A DNA stretch of 54,268 bases from an uncultured Prevotella sp. (GTDB lineage Bacteria; Bacteroidota; Bacteroidia; Bacteroidales; Bacteroidaceae), in the NCBI GenBank assembly GCA_946402275.1, contig CAMIVY010000023.1:1-54268 (forward strand). The letters are read 5' to 3'. Position numbers and translations under genes: made by a program. The notes beneath the pieces were generated by a model that made no database searches, was not told the origin of the DNA, and was given only the letters and a program-made list of their open reading frames with translations. Shown in pieces: positions 15,158-23,604 of the stretch (the stretch's first letter is position 1; each line of letters starts with the position of its first letter).

Positions 15158-15612
15158 ATCGTTTCCTCCTTTCGTGTTTTAAAGTAAGACATAATCTCGT
15201 CGGCCTCCTCTTCGTAGAGCGCCTTGGTTAGAGCCAGTCCGTATTTCTTCGGGAACTTGAACATGACATAGACAAACTCATGATCCATTCGTCTCTCACC
15301 GGCTTTGTGACCGCAGCTATCACTTTTACGATAGATAGGACGTGTTATCTTCACTGCCCCGTGGGCCGTCTCATAGAGAGTCTCGTGGAGTGGCCCTTTG
15401 CTGCCATCCTTGTAACGCTTCACTCTGGTGCGACCGTCGGCATCCACCTCGATACCACCACGGTAACGTACACGCTCACCGTTAGTCACCTCCTTGTCAT
15501 CTTCCCATGGGCACGGCACTATCAGCATGTTGCCGTTCAACTGGAAGTTAACACTTGCGTCCATCTGGACTGCATTGTTCAAAATCTGTTCTTGGAATTT
15601 CTGTGGATTCAT
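15148..15612 (-). CDS. Unknown protein
   Basis: This 154-residue protein has no family I recognise. It is hydrophilic, with no signal or membrane segment. A mixed-charge middle (RYRGGIEVDADGRTRVKRYK) and RKSDSCGHKAGERRMDHEFVY stand out. It overlaps the DUF3987 gene by 10 nt, which suggests translational coupling and a shared role with that protein. Upstream (15679-15688) is a perfect 10-bp palindrome TCTCGCGAGA. Confidence 0.65.
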   Translation of the reverse strand: MNPQKFQEQILNNAVQMDASVNFQLNGNMLIVPCPWEDDKEVTNGERVRYRGGIEVDADGRTRVKRYKDGSKGPLHETLYETAHGAVKITRPIYRKSDSCGHKAGERRMDHEFVYVMFKFPKKYGLALTKALYEEEADEIMSYFKTRKEETIWK

Positions 15613-15726
15613 TTTCGTTCTGAATTTTGGTTGAGCGAAGCTTCAGAAGGGTGGCCACCTTTCGATTTGTGATTGAAATCTCGCGAGACTCCGTTCACCT
15701 CAACTCAGAGTTAAACTTGAAATTTG

Positions 15727-15936
15727 TTAGCGGTTAAGAAATGTTACGTAGAAAGGCTGGTTAACCACTCCTTTGCCTCCCGTTTTGCGCATCCGACATT
15801 TGTTCATCAGAGCCAGCTGCTGGCGAGCCTGATTCTTCATTCTGTCGTAGATGCGCTTACCTTGCATTAAATCTCGTGCCATATATTTCTTTGCTCCCGC
15901 TTCTCTAAGGATAGCCCGCTCACTTACCGGCTGCAT
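15727..15936 (-). CDS. Small basic unknown protein
   Basis: A 69-residue basic protein (MQPVSERAILREAGAKKYMA...) with no family recognised. It is supported by a promoter box TACCTTTG at 15953-15960 and by its position at the head of the DUF3987 operon, where small regulators such as DUF4248 often stand. The five ACAAGTA repeats upstream (16011-16060) could be its control region. Confidence 0.5.
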   Translation of the reverse strand: MQPVSERAILREAGAKKYMARDLMQGKRIYDRMKNQARQQLALMNKCRMRKTGGKGVVNQPFYVTFLNR

Positions 15937-15952
15937 ATCTCGGAAGACGTTG

Positions 15953-15960
15953 CAAAGGTA
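15953..15960 (-). promoter_or_regulatory. -7 box of DUF3987 operon
   Basis: Minus-strand TACCTTTG, 17 nt before the ATG at 15936. No clear -33 box. Confidence 0.5.
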
Positions 15961-16010
15961 CGGTGAATTTTGTTACGTTCCTAATTTTGGTTAGTGTAAC
16001 AGTCTGATAT

Positions 16011-16060
16011 ACAAGTAATTACAAGAAATTACAAGTACCACACAAGTATTTGAACAAGTA
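16011..16060. repeat. Five direct repeats ACAAG(TA), about one per helical turn
   Basis: ACAAGTA or ACAAGAA starts at 16011, 16021, 16031, 16042 and 16054, spacing 10, 10, 11 and 12 bp. All lie on one face of the helix, about 50-100 bp upstream of the -7 box at 15953. They look like a cooperative activator or replication-initiator binding array. Confidence 0.7.
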
Positions 16061-16071
16061 CTGGTACGAAA

Positions 16072-16106
16072 AAGGGGAACCGGCAGTGCCGATTCCCCAT
16101 TTTTGA
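16072..16106. terminator. Bidirectional terminator
   Basis: GGGGAAcCGGC and GCCGaTTCCCC pair with a 3-nt loop and one mismatch, with ATTTTT on the plus side and CTTTTTC on the minus side. It ends the minus-strand operon whose last gene stops at 16124 and insulates the DUF3987 operon. Confidence 0.85.
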
Positions 16107-16123
16107 GTGGTTTAATGTGGTGA

Positions 16124-16519
16124 TTACTTCACCTGCATGTTCCAGTTTGACTCTGACCTTTCATAGACGCCACAGTCGTGGAGCACCTTCCAAAGATCTC
16201 GATGCTTTGACATATCAGAGATTTTCTTTTCGCTTACAAGCTGATTCACCTTCTCTGTAATCTGAGTTGCCTTCATTCCCTGAATACTCACTAGGAAAGC
16301 CTTTGCTTCCTCTTCAGAGCCGTAGAACATCGGCTTCAGTTGGTTTATGACTTCTTCATCCTTTTCACTCAGGCTTTCGGTTTGCCGCCCCGTTTGCTGA
16401 GTCACGTTAGCACCAGGCATCGCAAACACACAACCGCTAATCGGGCCATTGAATACTTGGGGATTTGACCCCGGCTCAAAATGGTTGACTATCCCTCCAT
16501 TGAGTTTCTCTTCTTTCAT
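16124..16519 (-). CDS. Unknown protein with N-terminal QVFNGP tag
   Basis: A 131-residue protein of unknown family. Its N-terminus holds VNHFEPGSNPQVFNGPISG (residues 11-29), which closely matches the C-terminus of the protein encoded just upstream. The rest is helical and charged. Last gene of the restriction-modification operon, 6 nt after the previous one. The shared tag suggests the two proteins bind a common partner or each other. Confidence 0.65.
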   Translation of the reverse strand: MKEEKLNGGIVNHFEPGSNPQVFNGPISGCVFAMPGANVTQQTGRQTESLSEKDEEVINQLKPMFYGSEEEAKAFLVSIQGMKATQITEKVNQLVSEKKISDMSKHRDLWKVLHDCGVYERSESNWNMQVK

Positions 16520-16525
16520 ACCTTA

Positions 16526-17263
16526 CTAATTTTTCTTATTAAATTGTCCTGATACGGGGCCATTAAACACTTGGCAGCCACTGTTTGCTCCAAAATGGTT
16601 ATGTATCTCACTCGGTTTTATGCCCAGTTTGTCGCATAATAGGGCTATATGTTCATCGAAGGCGTGATCGTATTCCAGATTCAGCGAACTCAGAACTATG
16701 AGGGTACTCCTGATTTCATCTGGGGTAAGTGCCAAAGTAGCCTGAGTGTATTTGTTCATAAATGCCTTTACCTCTTCAGACCCACCACCATTCAGCTCAA
16801 TCTCCTGCAACTCGTAGTTCAGAAGGTTTGTCTTCTTGCCTTCCAACCAACGGGCATCTTCTTTATCGGTCATTTGCTCGATGAGAGGCCATAGCAGATC
16901 ATGACCGTCTAAACGCTCGTAGATGTGTAGGATTATCTTTCGGATGTCTATGCCGACACATTTCTTGCTTCGTGCTTGCAACTGAGCTGTAGCTAGTGCC
17001 ATAATGAGCATGGCATCATTTTCACCCTCGACTTCATCTTCCAAATCGTCTATCTCGTCATCCAAGCCCTCCATAACATCTGGCAAAGCAAGCAACGTCT
17101 CACAAAACTCCTGAGCAGAGAGGAATAATTCTACCGGCGACAACTGTGTATGCCCGTCCTGTTTCATCTTTCTGAGTGCGTCGTGGCTGATGACATACAC
17201 CGGATCAGCGAGCAACTTCCTACGGGCTGATTTTTGCTGCTCCTTTTCTAATCGTACTATCAT
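16526..17263 (-). CDS. Unknown protein with C-terminal QVFNGP tag
   Basis: A 245-residue, mostly helical protein with an acidic patch (GLDDEIDDLEDEVEGEND, about 85-102). It ends in IHNHFGANSGCQVFNGPVSG plus six residues; the same tag opens the next protein. No family recognised. It overlaps the upstream gene by 4 nt (ATGA), so translation is coupled. Confidence 0.65.
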   Translation of the reverse strand: MIVRLEKEQQKSARRKLLADPVYVISHDALRKMKQDGHTQLSPVELFLSAQEFCETLLALPDVMEGLDDEIDDLEDEVEGENDAMLIMALATAQLQARSKKCVGIDIRKIILHIYERLDGHDLLWPLIEQMTDKEDARWLEGKKTNLLNYELQEIELNGGGSEEVKAFMNKYTQATLALTPDEIRSTLIVLSSLNLEYDHAFDEHIALLCDKLGIKPSEIHNHFGANSGCQVFNGPVSGQFNKKN

Positions 17264-18249
17264 GCAGCCTGTTCCTCCTCTTCATCAGTCACTTCATGCT
17301 TCATGCTGTTCATCAGCCCTACCACCTCTTCCTCGGCTTTCAGACGGTCTTCGTGCTCTATCTTGCTGCCATCTTTCTTCTTCGTCTTGAAAAGCATCTC
17401 CAAGAAGTTCTCGTTGAACTCATGACTGACAATCTTATCTGTATTGTCTTCATCGTTGTCAATAAAACAACGGAACGTGCCGCCATCGTTGGTTATCAGT
17501 TCCACAGGCTCGTCAAGTGCATCGGCTAATGTCAGCAGATTACGCATATACACGCTGCTCTTATCAACATAGAGGGCCGCCTTCTTGTCTTCCGGCATCA
17601 CCGTATAATGCCCTTTATACTTAGCCTGCTTCTGTGCATAGAGCACCTCCAGGAGTGCCCCCATGATGGAATCGTCGAAATAGTCGCGGTTCTTGGCCTT
17701 CAATGCCTCCACCTTCCTCAGAATCTCGTCCTTCTCCATCTCAGGCGTTCCAAAACGCATCTGCTGGGCATGTGCTTGCTGTTGCTCCCATACTTTGAAA
17801 AGGTCAACGGGATAGTAGTCTGGCAGAATCTCGAATCCATAACAATGATCCTTGAACAACTGCTGGTCTATGACAAAAGACATGATCTTCGCCACCTTGT
17901 GCGTATTGCTGAAAGCTTTCTTACGTTTCTGGATAGCAACGGTGCGGAGATGGTCGCGATTGTCGATGATGACAAAACATGAAGGTTCATCCTTGGCCAT
18001 CGCAGGTTCAAAGTCGCGCTCTACGGGTATGTCAATATCATTGGCAAATCGCATCACCGTAATACCTGGTGCTGACTTCAAATGATACACCCTATGCTTG
18101 TAAACCTTGCGGTCGGTACCTTCTCCCAAATAAAACTCGATGCTCTCATCCTTATCGAAGAGAGTACCAAGATGCTGTTGTCGCTGTTCCCAATCATAAC
18201 AGCCTGCATCGTGCTTGTATTTTCCGTAATACTGTGCGAATCTTGACAT
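17260..18249 (-). CDS. Unknown protein next to the methyltransferase
   Basis: A 329-residue soluble protein of unknown family with a charged C-terminus (EEEEQAA). Its start codon directly abuts the methyltransferase stop codon and its end overlaps the next gene by 4 nt, so it belongs to the same operon. Whether it serves the restriction system or the VirE cluster cannot be told from sequence alone. Confidence 0.65.
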   Translation of the reverse strand: MSRFAQYYGKYKHDAGCYDWEQRQQHLGTLFDKDESIEFYLGEGTDRKVYKHRVYHLKSAPGITVMRFANDIDIPVERDFEPAMAKDEPSCFVIIDNRDHLRTVAIQKRKKAFSNTHKVAKIMSFVIDQQLFKDHCYGFEILPDYYPVDLFKVWEQQQAHAQQMRFGTPEMEKDEILRKVEALKAKNRDYFDDSIMGALLEVLYAQKQAKYKGHYTVMPEDKKAALYVDKSSVYMRNLLTLADALDEPVELITNDGGTFRCFIDNDEDNTDKIVSHEFNENFLEMLFKTKKKDGSKIEHEDRLKAEEEVVGLMNSMKHEVTDEEEEQAA

Positions 18250-20247
18250 CTAAAATTTCTCTTTATTACTCATTAAATTTCCCATCGTTGTATCCGTGAA
18301 CGAATGCCAAATCTCCAATTCAACAGGTTCATAATCCTTGAAGAGTTTCTTTACGAACTCTATCTCAAAAACAAGTCGGAAGTCATAGGGGTCATTATCC
18401 GGCTGGCCCTCCTTACGAGTACCCACACGAGCAATCTTTATAAGGTACAAGTCACGGATTCCCTTTTTCTTGATATATGGCATGAAGTAATATAGTTTGT
18501 TCAGAGCTACAGTTGACGGGAATCTCTTACCTGTGTAATATATCTTTGCAGACTGGTCTAGATAGCGCTCTACGTTGTCGTTCTTTACAAGGCTAATTAG
18601 AACATTTTTATCCATTTCCACGTCAGGCTCTTGCTTCTTAGCAGGCAGAACAACAGGAGCATTTTCTATGATATTCTCAGGATACTGCTGGAGCACATCG
18701 AAGAAGTTGAGCTGTTTTATACTAAGTTTGGGGGTACCTTCACTCTCCATACCTATTCTATCAATATACAATTTTGAAAACAAATCATCTAACTCTATCT
18801 TGGCCACAGAGACATCGTCACCTTCTTCAATTGATGTGATAATTTCTTTGACTAAGTTTTCTACCTTATTTCGAATATCATTATCCGGTTTTACAAAAGG
18901 TATTTTCTTGATGTAGTTCGCTGAATTATTGGTAGAAGGATTAATTGCATTGATAAGTTCTGAACAAATTGCAGAATTGATAAACCCCAGGAGATACAAC
19001 GTCCACGTTTCATCTTTTGGAAATACCCCAACAATTGATTGGTCAAACAATCTTCCATCAATAAGTGCTCCTGTTAATTTTGAAGAACGAATCATAGGAA
19101 TACCAATACCTTTTCTAAAGTAGAATGTAGAATTTTGGAACCTACATTTTTTGCTATTTCGGTATTCATTAATTGCTTGGATTGACCAATCCATAAACCA
19201 ATTATTAGGTTTAATATACTCGACGTTTCCACCTTTAACAATTGGAACCAAGTTCTGTTGAGAATCAATTCCTTGAGATTTTTCCTCATCTGTTAAAGAA
19301 GTTATTCTTATTTGGCTCTCGTGAGCACATGTATATTTCTTGGCGTTCTTAATTGATTCATCGATAGGGTGAAGATATTTCTTGTCATTACCAGAATAGA
19401 AACCAGTAACACAACTTGCAATATCACCTATCTTCTGTATTGAGGCGTCGTTTATTAATTCAGTTAATCTATCTGTTGAATTAAACATAAAGGCAGAACC
19501 CACTCCTTCATAAATATTCTTTTGGGAAATACGTTTTGTCGTGCCAGCATGACTATTTTCCAATTCCTCGACGGAACTAAAATCAGTTCTTATTGTTATG
19601 GTATTACGCATATTCTTGTCTATATCAGACGATTTTACCAACGTAATAATACACAAATTAGCATATCCAAAATTAACACCAGGGAAGAAAGAGGATGGGA
19701 ATAAAGCCAATTCACGGATTAGTGTATTGGTAAGAAGGAATTTTCTTATTGCAAGATGTCTATGTAAAGACAAAAAAGTGTCTGGAATAATAAAACTCAA
19801 CTCACCATTTTCTTTAAGACAGCGTGTGCATGCGTAAAGGAAAAGGGTATAACTCTCTTTTGTATACAAATCTGCATATAACCTATTGAGGGCAGCTTTT
19901 TTGTGTTCATCGTTGCGTGCGCCATAAGGTGGATTGCCTATGATCCTGTCATAACGATGACTACACGATACGACATCACCGTCAAGCAAAGTGTCTGTCT
20001 CTTTTACAAACACATTACTATCTTTCTTGTATTTACTACGTAAGTTGCCAGCTGCCACAGGATTCAATTCGTAAATAAAGATATTCGAAGATGGTGACTT
20101 TTCCAATATCTTGTCGACAAACACACCGTCGCCACCACATGGTTCTAAAACAGAATCCTGTGGACGGAAATGAAGCATGCCTATCATGTAATTAAGAATC
20201 GGATCAGACTTCGTATAATATGCTTGATATGTTAAAGCTTCATTCAT
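18250..20247 (-). CDS. N6-adenine DNA methyltransferase
   Basis: A 665-residue protein with AdoMet-binding motif I VLEPCGGDGVF (about 33-43) and catalytic motif IV NPPYG (103-107), which places it among N6-adenine methyltransferases of the gamma-like order. Residues about 270-480 probably form the target-recognition domain. Its size exceeds that of many type II enzymes, but no nuclease motif is evident. The endonuclease gene starts upstream and ends 6 nt before this gene, so together they form a type II-like restriction-modification pair. Recognition sequence unknown. The DNA is AT-richer than the flanking operon genes. Confidence 0.88.
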   Translation of the reverse strand: MNEALTYQAYYTKSDPILNYMIGMLHFRPQDSVLEPCGGDGVFVDKILEKSPSSNIFIYELNPVAAGNLRSKYKKDSNVFVKETDTLLDGDVVSCSHRYDRIIGNPPYGARNDEHKKAALNRLYADLYTKESYTLFLYACTRCLKENGELSFIIPDTFLSLHRHLAIRKFLLTNTLIRELALFPSSFFPGVNFGYANLCIITLVKSSDIDKNMRNTITIRTDFSSVEELENSHAGTTKRISQKNIYEGVGSAFMFNSTDRLTELINDASIQKIGDIASCVTGFYSGNDKKYLHPIDESIKNAKKYTCAHESQIRITSLTDEEKSQGIDSQQNLVPIVKGGNVEYIKPNNWFMDWSIQAINEYRNSKKCRFQNSTFYFRKGIGIPMIRSSKLTGALIDGRLFDQSIVGVFPKDETWTLYLLGFINSAICSELINAINPSTNNSANYIKKIPFVKPDNDIRNKVENLVKEIITSIEEGDDVSVAKIELDDLFSKLYIDRIGMESEGTPKLSIKQLNFFDVLQQYPENIIENAPVVLPAKKQEPDVEMDKNVLISLVKNDNVERYLDQSAKIYYTGKRFPSTVALNKLYYFMPYIKKKGIRDLYLIKIARVGTRKEGQPDNDPYDFRLVFEIEFVKKLFKDYEPVELEIWHSFTDTTMGNLMSNKEKF

Positions 20248-20253
20248 ACGTTT

Positions 20254-21171
20254 TTACCAGATTAAATAATTCTGCAAATTATTGTTGGTTACCATTTCGC
20301 GCATCTCTGGTGAGAAGTCGTTCATCCAATCTATATTGTTCTCTATCCAAGAATGGATGTCAAAACCCGTATAGTGATGTATCTTATTATATGTATCAAC
20401 ACCGCAAGAAGTATCCCATACTCCAGAATTCTGGAGAGTTGTTAGATAATGATTGTTCTCTGTAGAACGAACGAATATCATACACTGATAATCTTCTACT
20501 TCAATGTTCTTATATATACTTCCTACTAACAGGAGTCTATTTGTGTTTCCCTTCTCGTTAGAGCCAAAACCACTTTTGAAGTCAACTATGTATTTCCTTG
20601 TGCCGTCTGTAAAGTGAAGGTCACATTCTAATTGGATTTCACCCGATGTGACAAGATTCCATACTTTGTCATAGTACTTCTTTAATTGTTTCTTTTCGAC
20701 ACTCTTTATTTTCAAACCATCAATATATGTATTGATTTCCGTTGTCAGATTTTGCTTAACCTCAGAAAATAAAGGAGGAACAAAAAGCCTTATGTTTGTC
20801 AGGGGGTAATTGAAACAGAGTTTGCAAAAGGGCTCCCAAAGTTCTCCAACTCTACGTGAGAAAGCCATATACTCATATTCCCAAACAGAGTTTCTGGATT
20901 CAAGCATAACAACATCATTTGTATATGTTATCATGAGGACACATTCGAGAATCTCTCTGTTTGTCCATTTCTCATTTCTTGCTGTTTCTAGAAGAATAGA
21001 CAGAAGATTGTCTTTGCTTTTTATTATCTCTTTATTGAATGCAGATGCTTTCTTCTTATAATCGGAAGCAGAATATTGCAACGCCAATTCACTCAATATC
21101 TCATTCGAACGGTTCCTGAAATACTCCAGCAACTCATTCTTTTGACACCTTAAATCTTTTGTTATATCCAT
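20254..21171 (-). CDS. PD-(D/E)XK restriction endonuclease (probable)
   Basis: A 305-residue protein with a nuclease-like core: ECDLHF (Asp184) followed by YIVDFKSGFGSNEKG, in which Asp197-x-Lys199 gives the D...DXK pattern. It directly precedes the methyltransferase gene, so it is most likely the cognate endonuclease. The rest of the protein is not similar to an enzyme I can name. Confidence 0.75.
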   Translation of the reverse strand: MDITKDLRCQKNELLEYFRNRSNEILSELALQYSASDYKKKASAFNKEIIKSKDNLLSILLETARNEKWTNREILECVLMITYTNDVVMLESRNSVWEYEYMAFSRRVGELWEPFCKLCFNYPLTNIRLFVPPLFSEVKQNLTTEINTYIDGLKIKSVEKKQLKKYYDKVWNLVTSGEIQLECDLHFTDGTRKYIVDFKSGFGSNEKGNTNRLLLVGSIYKNIEVEDYQCMIFVRSTENNHYLTTLQNSGVWDTSCGVDTYNKIHHYTGFDIHSWIENNIDWMNDFSPEMREMVTNNNLQNYLIW

Positions 21172-21198
21172 AATATTTCTAATTTGACAAGTAACACT

Positions 21199-22281
21199 TT
21201 AATTCCAATCCCTCAATATTCTAAGCTTGGGACGTACTAACTTTGTTTGAGGAAGAATTGTGTCTAAATCCTCGTCAGACAAACCTGTTATGTTCTCAAG
21301 TTCTTTTTTAGTATATTCCAAATCCTCTAAATGTACCTTTACTATTTTTTTCAGAAGCGAAGGCTCATCAATGTCTATATATTCTATTTCTTTTTTACGC
21401 TGACCAGACTTGCTAAGTTGCATCATATAATATCTGTACTGAGAATCGCCTAATAGCCCCATCTCCTTTGCTTTATAGCAAATAGCAGCCTTCGACAACT
21501 TCCAATACATCTTTACCGTTGGCAAGTCCTTATATTTTACATTCAGGAGGTCGCGCCGACATTCTTGCTCTGGCATATTGAATTCAGAAGAGAATGCATC
21601 AGCCTCTCTATCCATGTCCTTTTCGTCTAATGAATATACATCTTGACGTAAATGCATAACCAAATGTCCCAATTCGTGTCCTAAAGTGAATCTCTTGTTA
21701 TCACCAGACTTATCAGCATTGATAAAAATGACAGGGACTGATTTGTTGGTGAACATTGTGACACCAAAAAACTTTTCGGGCGCTCCTTCAAGGAAAATGA
21801 TGATAATGCCGTGACGTTCCATTGTCTTGACAAGGTTATCAACAGGTCCTTTAGGGATTCCCAAAAATAGGCGCATTCTGCGAGCAACTTCTTTTGGTGT
21901 GAGACTTCCATCTGTAGCGATAGAAGGAATATCAAACTCGGGTATTTCAACAGAGTCCAACAGTTCATCGATTGCCATACGGGCTGTATCAAATCGGGCT
22001 TCAAGCATAGTCAGCTCTTTGTTGGCCAACGTTACTCTTTTCCTGTAGAAGAATGAGTTTACCCTTCTGTCTTGACTTTCCTTGTAGAAAAAAGAAACAG
22101 GATAATCAAGGTGTTTTGCAATGCGTTCTATCATGTCATCGGAAACAGGTAAAATACCTTTTTCCATTTTTGACAGATTGCCTTGGTTTAGCCCATCTAT
22201 AGCATCTGCCATAGTTTTTTGGGTTTCACCTCTGCTTTCACGTGCTAAAAGCAAATTCCTGTGATTGATCTCGCTATTCAT
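21199..22281 (-). CDS. XRE-family regulator fused to ImmA/IrrE peptidase
   Basis: A 360-residue protein with an N-terminal helix-turn-helix (about 6-58, ETQKTMADAIDGLNQGNLSK) and a zinc-metallopeptidase domain with HELGH (202-206). Such proteins cleave repressors or sense stress in mobile elements. It stands between an unknown gene and the endonuclease gene, a place where a restriction controller would be useful: it could delay nuclease expression or respond to DNA damage. That role is inferred. Confidence 0.85.
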   Translation of the reverse strand: MNSEINHRNLLLARESRGETQKTMADAIDGLNQGNLSKMEKGILPVSDDMIERIAKHLDYPVSFFYKESQDRRVNSFFYRKRVTLANKELTMLEARFDTARMAIDELLDSVEIPEFDIPSIATDGSLTPKEVARRMRLFLGIPKGPVDNLVKTMERHGIIIIFLEGAPEKFFGVTMFTNKSVPVIFINADKSGDNKRFTLGHELGHLVMHLRQDVYSLDEKDMDREADAFSSEFNMPEQECRRDLLNVKYKDLPTVKMYWKLSKAAICYKAKEMGLLGDSQYRYYMMQLSKSGQRKKEIEYIDIDEPSLLKKIVKVHLEDLEYTKKELENITGLSDEDLDTILPQTKLVRPKLRILRDWN

Positions 22282-22307
22282 AATAAATCCTTTCTGTGTG
22301 CCAAATC

Positions 22308-22979
22308 TTATTCTCCAGCATTTCTTTGTTTCTTTCCAGTTCTACTAAGTTTATTGGCCTTGGGTACTACCTCCAAATCATCATCTTCCGTGAGCTGAGT
22401 ATAAAGAGGTATACTTTCCTTATTTATATACACAAGTTCCGATAAATCCGAGAACCATTCAATCGTTCCGCTTACTATGTGTACAGCGTAAACTCCTATT
22501 AGTTCCGTAAAAGAGGAAGACACTTGGTAACCTATATAAGTAATAGGTAACGTGTCTTGAGTATTGTCAGACAGTTGTTCATCATACATTTGTACTGTTT
22601 TGGTGATGATGTTTTGAGGTTTTAGTTTATTATCAACCTTCTTGAAGAATAGCCTCAAACCATTAAGCTCTACATAAAACCTTCTACCTTTGCAAAAGCT
22701 GGAATTATTGGGAAATTCTTCTGTCATATACCCCTGAATGTTGCAGTTCCAAGTATTTGATTTGAAGTTCCTGTTCTGAAAAGAGGGGGGAGTACTAATA
22801 ATAGTATTCTTACTTTTTTCAGCACCATTTGCACATGCACTAATGATTTTTAATGCGTTTTCTACACCAAGTCGCTCTTCGAACTCTTGCTGACTAACAT
22901 TTTTTCTTGCAATCATTTCGTCATCTCGAAATAATTGCGTACCTTTGTTCTCGATGATGGAAATCTTGTCCATTGTCAT
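22308..22979 (-). CDS. Unknown protein heading the restriction operon
   Basis: A 223-residue soluble protein, family not recognised. It is the first gene after a strong promoter (23037-23068) and starts 26 nt before the regulator gene region. The leader between promoter and ATG holds a GC-rich hairpin (GGCTCC/GGAGCC, 22999-23025). It may be an accessory or control factor of the restriction-modification system. Confidence 0.65.
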   Translation of the reverse strand: MTMDKISIIENKGTQLFRDDEMIARKNVSQQEFEERLGVENALKIISACANGAEKSKNTIISTPPSFQNRNFKSNTWNCNIQGYMTEEFPNNSSFCKGRRFYVELNGLRLFFKKVDNKLKPQNIITKTVQMYDEQLSDNTQDTLPITYIGYQVSSSFTELIGVYAVHIVSGTIEWFSDLSELVYINKESIPLYTQLTEDDDLEVVPKANKLSRTGKKQRNAGE

Positions 22980-22998
22980 AAAAATTAAATTTTACATC

Positions 22999-23025
22999 TG
23001 GCTCCGGCTCTGCCAAGCTGGAGCC
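22999..23025 (-). promoter_or_regulatory. Leader hairpin of restriction operon
   Basis: GGCTCC and GGAGCC pair within the predicted 5' leader, with extra inner pairs (AGCT.. region). No T run follows, so it is not a plain terminator; it could stabilise the message or modulate start access. Confidence 0.4.
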
Positions 23026-23036
23026 TCTTTTGGTTG

Positions 23037-23068
23037 CAAAGGTACATATTTTAACTCATAAATTCAAA
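23037..23068 (-). promoter_or_regulatory. Promoter of restriction operon
   Basis: On the minus strand TTTG (23065-23068), 20 bp, then TACCTTTG (23037-23044). Starts a run of seven genes to 16124. The left iteron array begins 45 bp upstream, close enough to influence it. Confidence 0.75.
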
Positions 23069-23112
23069 ATATTTATGGTTAAAAAATCAAAATAACATCA
23101 CAACCCGAAAAC

Positions 23113-23275
23113 GTCCCATGTCCCATCGTCCCACCGTCCCATTAAGCATCTTCCGAATAGAAAAATAGGGAGAATTGACTTTTATAATAATTATATTATT
23201 ATAACCCTTAATATTAACTTGTTTCCGCGTCCGCACCACCTTAATGGGACGATGGGACGGTGGGACGCGGGACGC
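23113..23275. other. Symmetric iteron arrays around an AT-rich palindrome, possible origin
   Basis: Left array GTCCCA at 23113, 23120, 23128 and 23136 (spacing 7, 8, 8) ends in TTAAG. Right array TGGGAC at 23245, 23253 and 23261 plus a CGGGAC at 23268 (spacing 8, 8, 7) starts with CTTAA. The arrays are mirror images. Between them lie 95 AT-rich bases with TTATAATAAT/ATTATTATAA (23182-23204), whose centre at 23193 is also the midpoint of the arrays. Such a layout suits an origin or a large regulatory dyad between the divergent restriction operon and HU gene. Function is inferred. Confidence 0.7.
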
Positions 23276-23402
23276 ACCTTGCTCGTCAGCGACGAAAAGT
23301 AATACACGAGGGTCGAAAATTACGGATTCGAGGGCTTGAAATTACGGTTCGTTCAAATTCATCAAATTCGTGCTTAAAATCGTCCCAAATCGGAGGTCAA
23401 AA

Positions 23403-23434
23403 TTTGGAAGCGCACGGAAAATGTTGTAACTTTG
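23403..23434 (+). promoter_or_regulatory. Promoter of HU-like gene
   Basis: TTTG (23403-23406), 20 bp, then TAACTTTG (23427-23434). The leader is about 165 nt long, unusually long for this group, and holds four TTCACTT-like repeats between about 23506 and 23532. Confidence 0.75.
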
Positions 23435-23440
23435 CATTGT

Positions 23441-23604
23441 CAAAAGTTGAGAGCAAGAGCTGATGTTGAGAGAAGAGCCAACGACTGCAGCGGAAGCAAA
23501 TTTTTCACTTTTCACTCTTCACTTTTCACTTTGATTTGCGGGAAGTCGGCCACCCGATGTAGCTGGTCGCAACGAATCTAATACCATGTAAAACACACAC
23601 AACT
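23441..23604 (+). promoter_or_regulatory. Long leader of HU-like gene
   Basis: No open reading frame of note. It contains a pyrimidine-rich repeat tract (ACTTTTCACTCTTCACTTTTC at its core, shown here only by position 23508-23531) and a GC-rich stretch GTCGGCCACCCGATGTAGC. Similar leaders could carry post-transcriptional control; I cannot name a known riboswitch. Confidence 0.4.

Noticed and set aside
23260..23463. A 67-codon plus-strand frame starting in the right iteron array
   Set aside because: It is encoded by the iterons and the HU promoter region and has no family resemblance.
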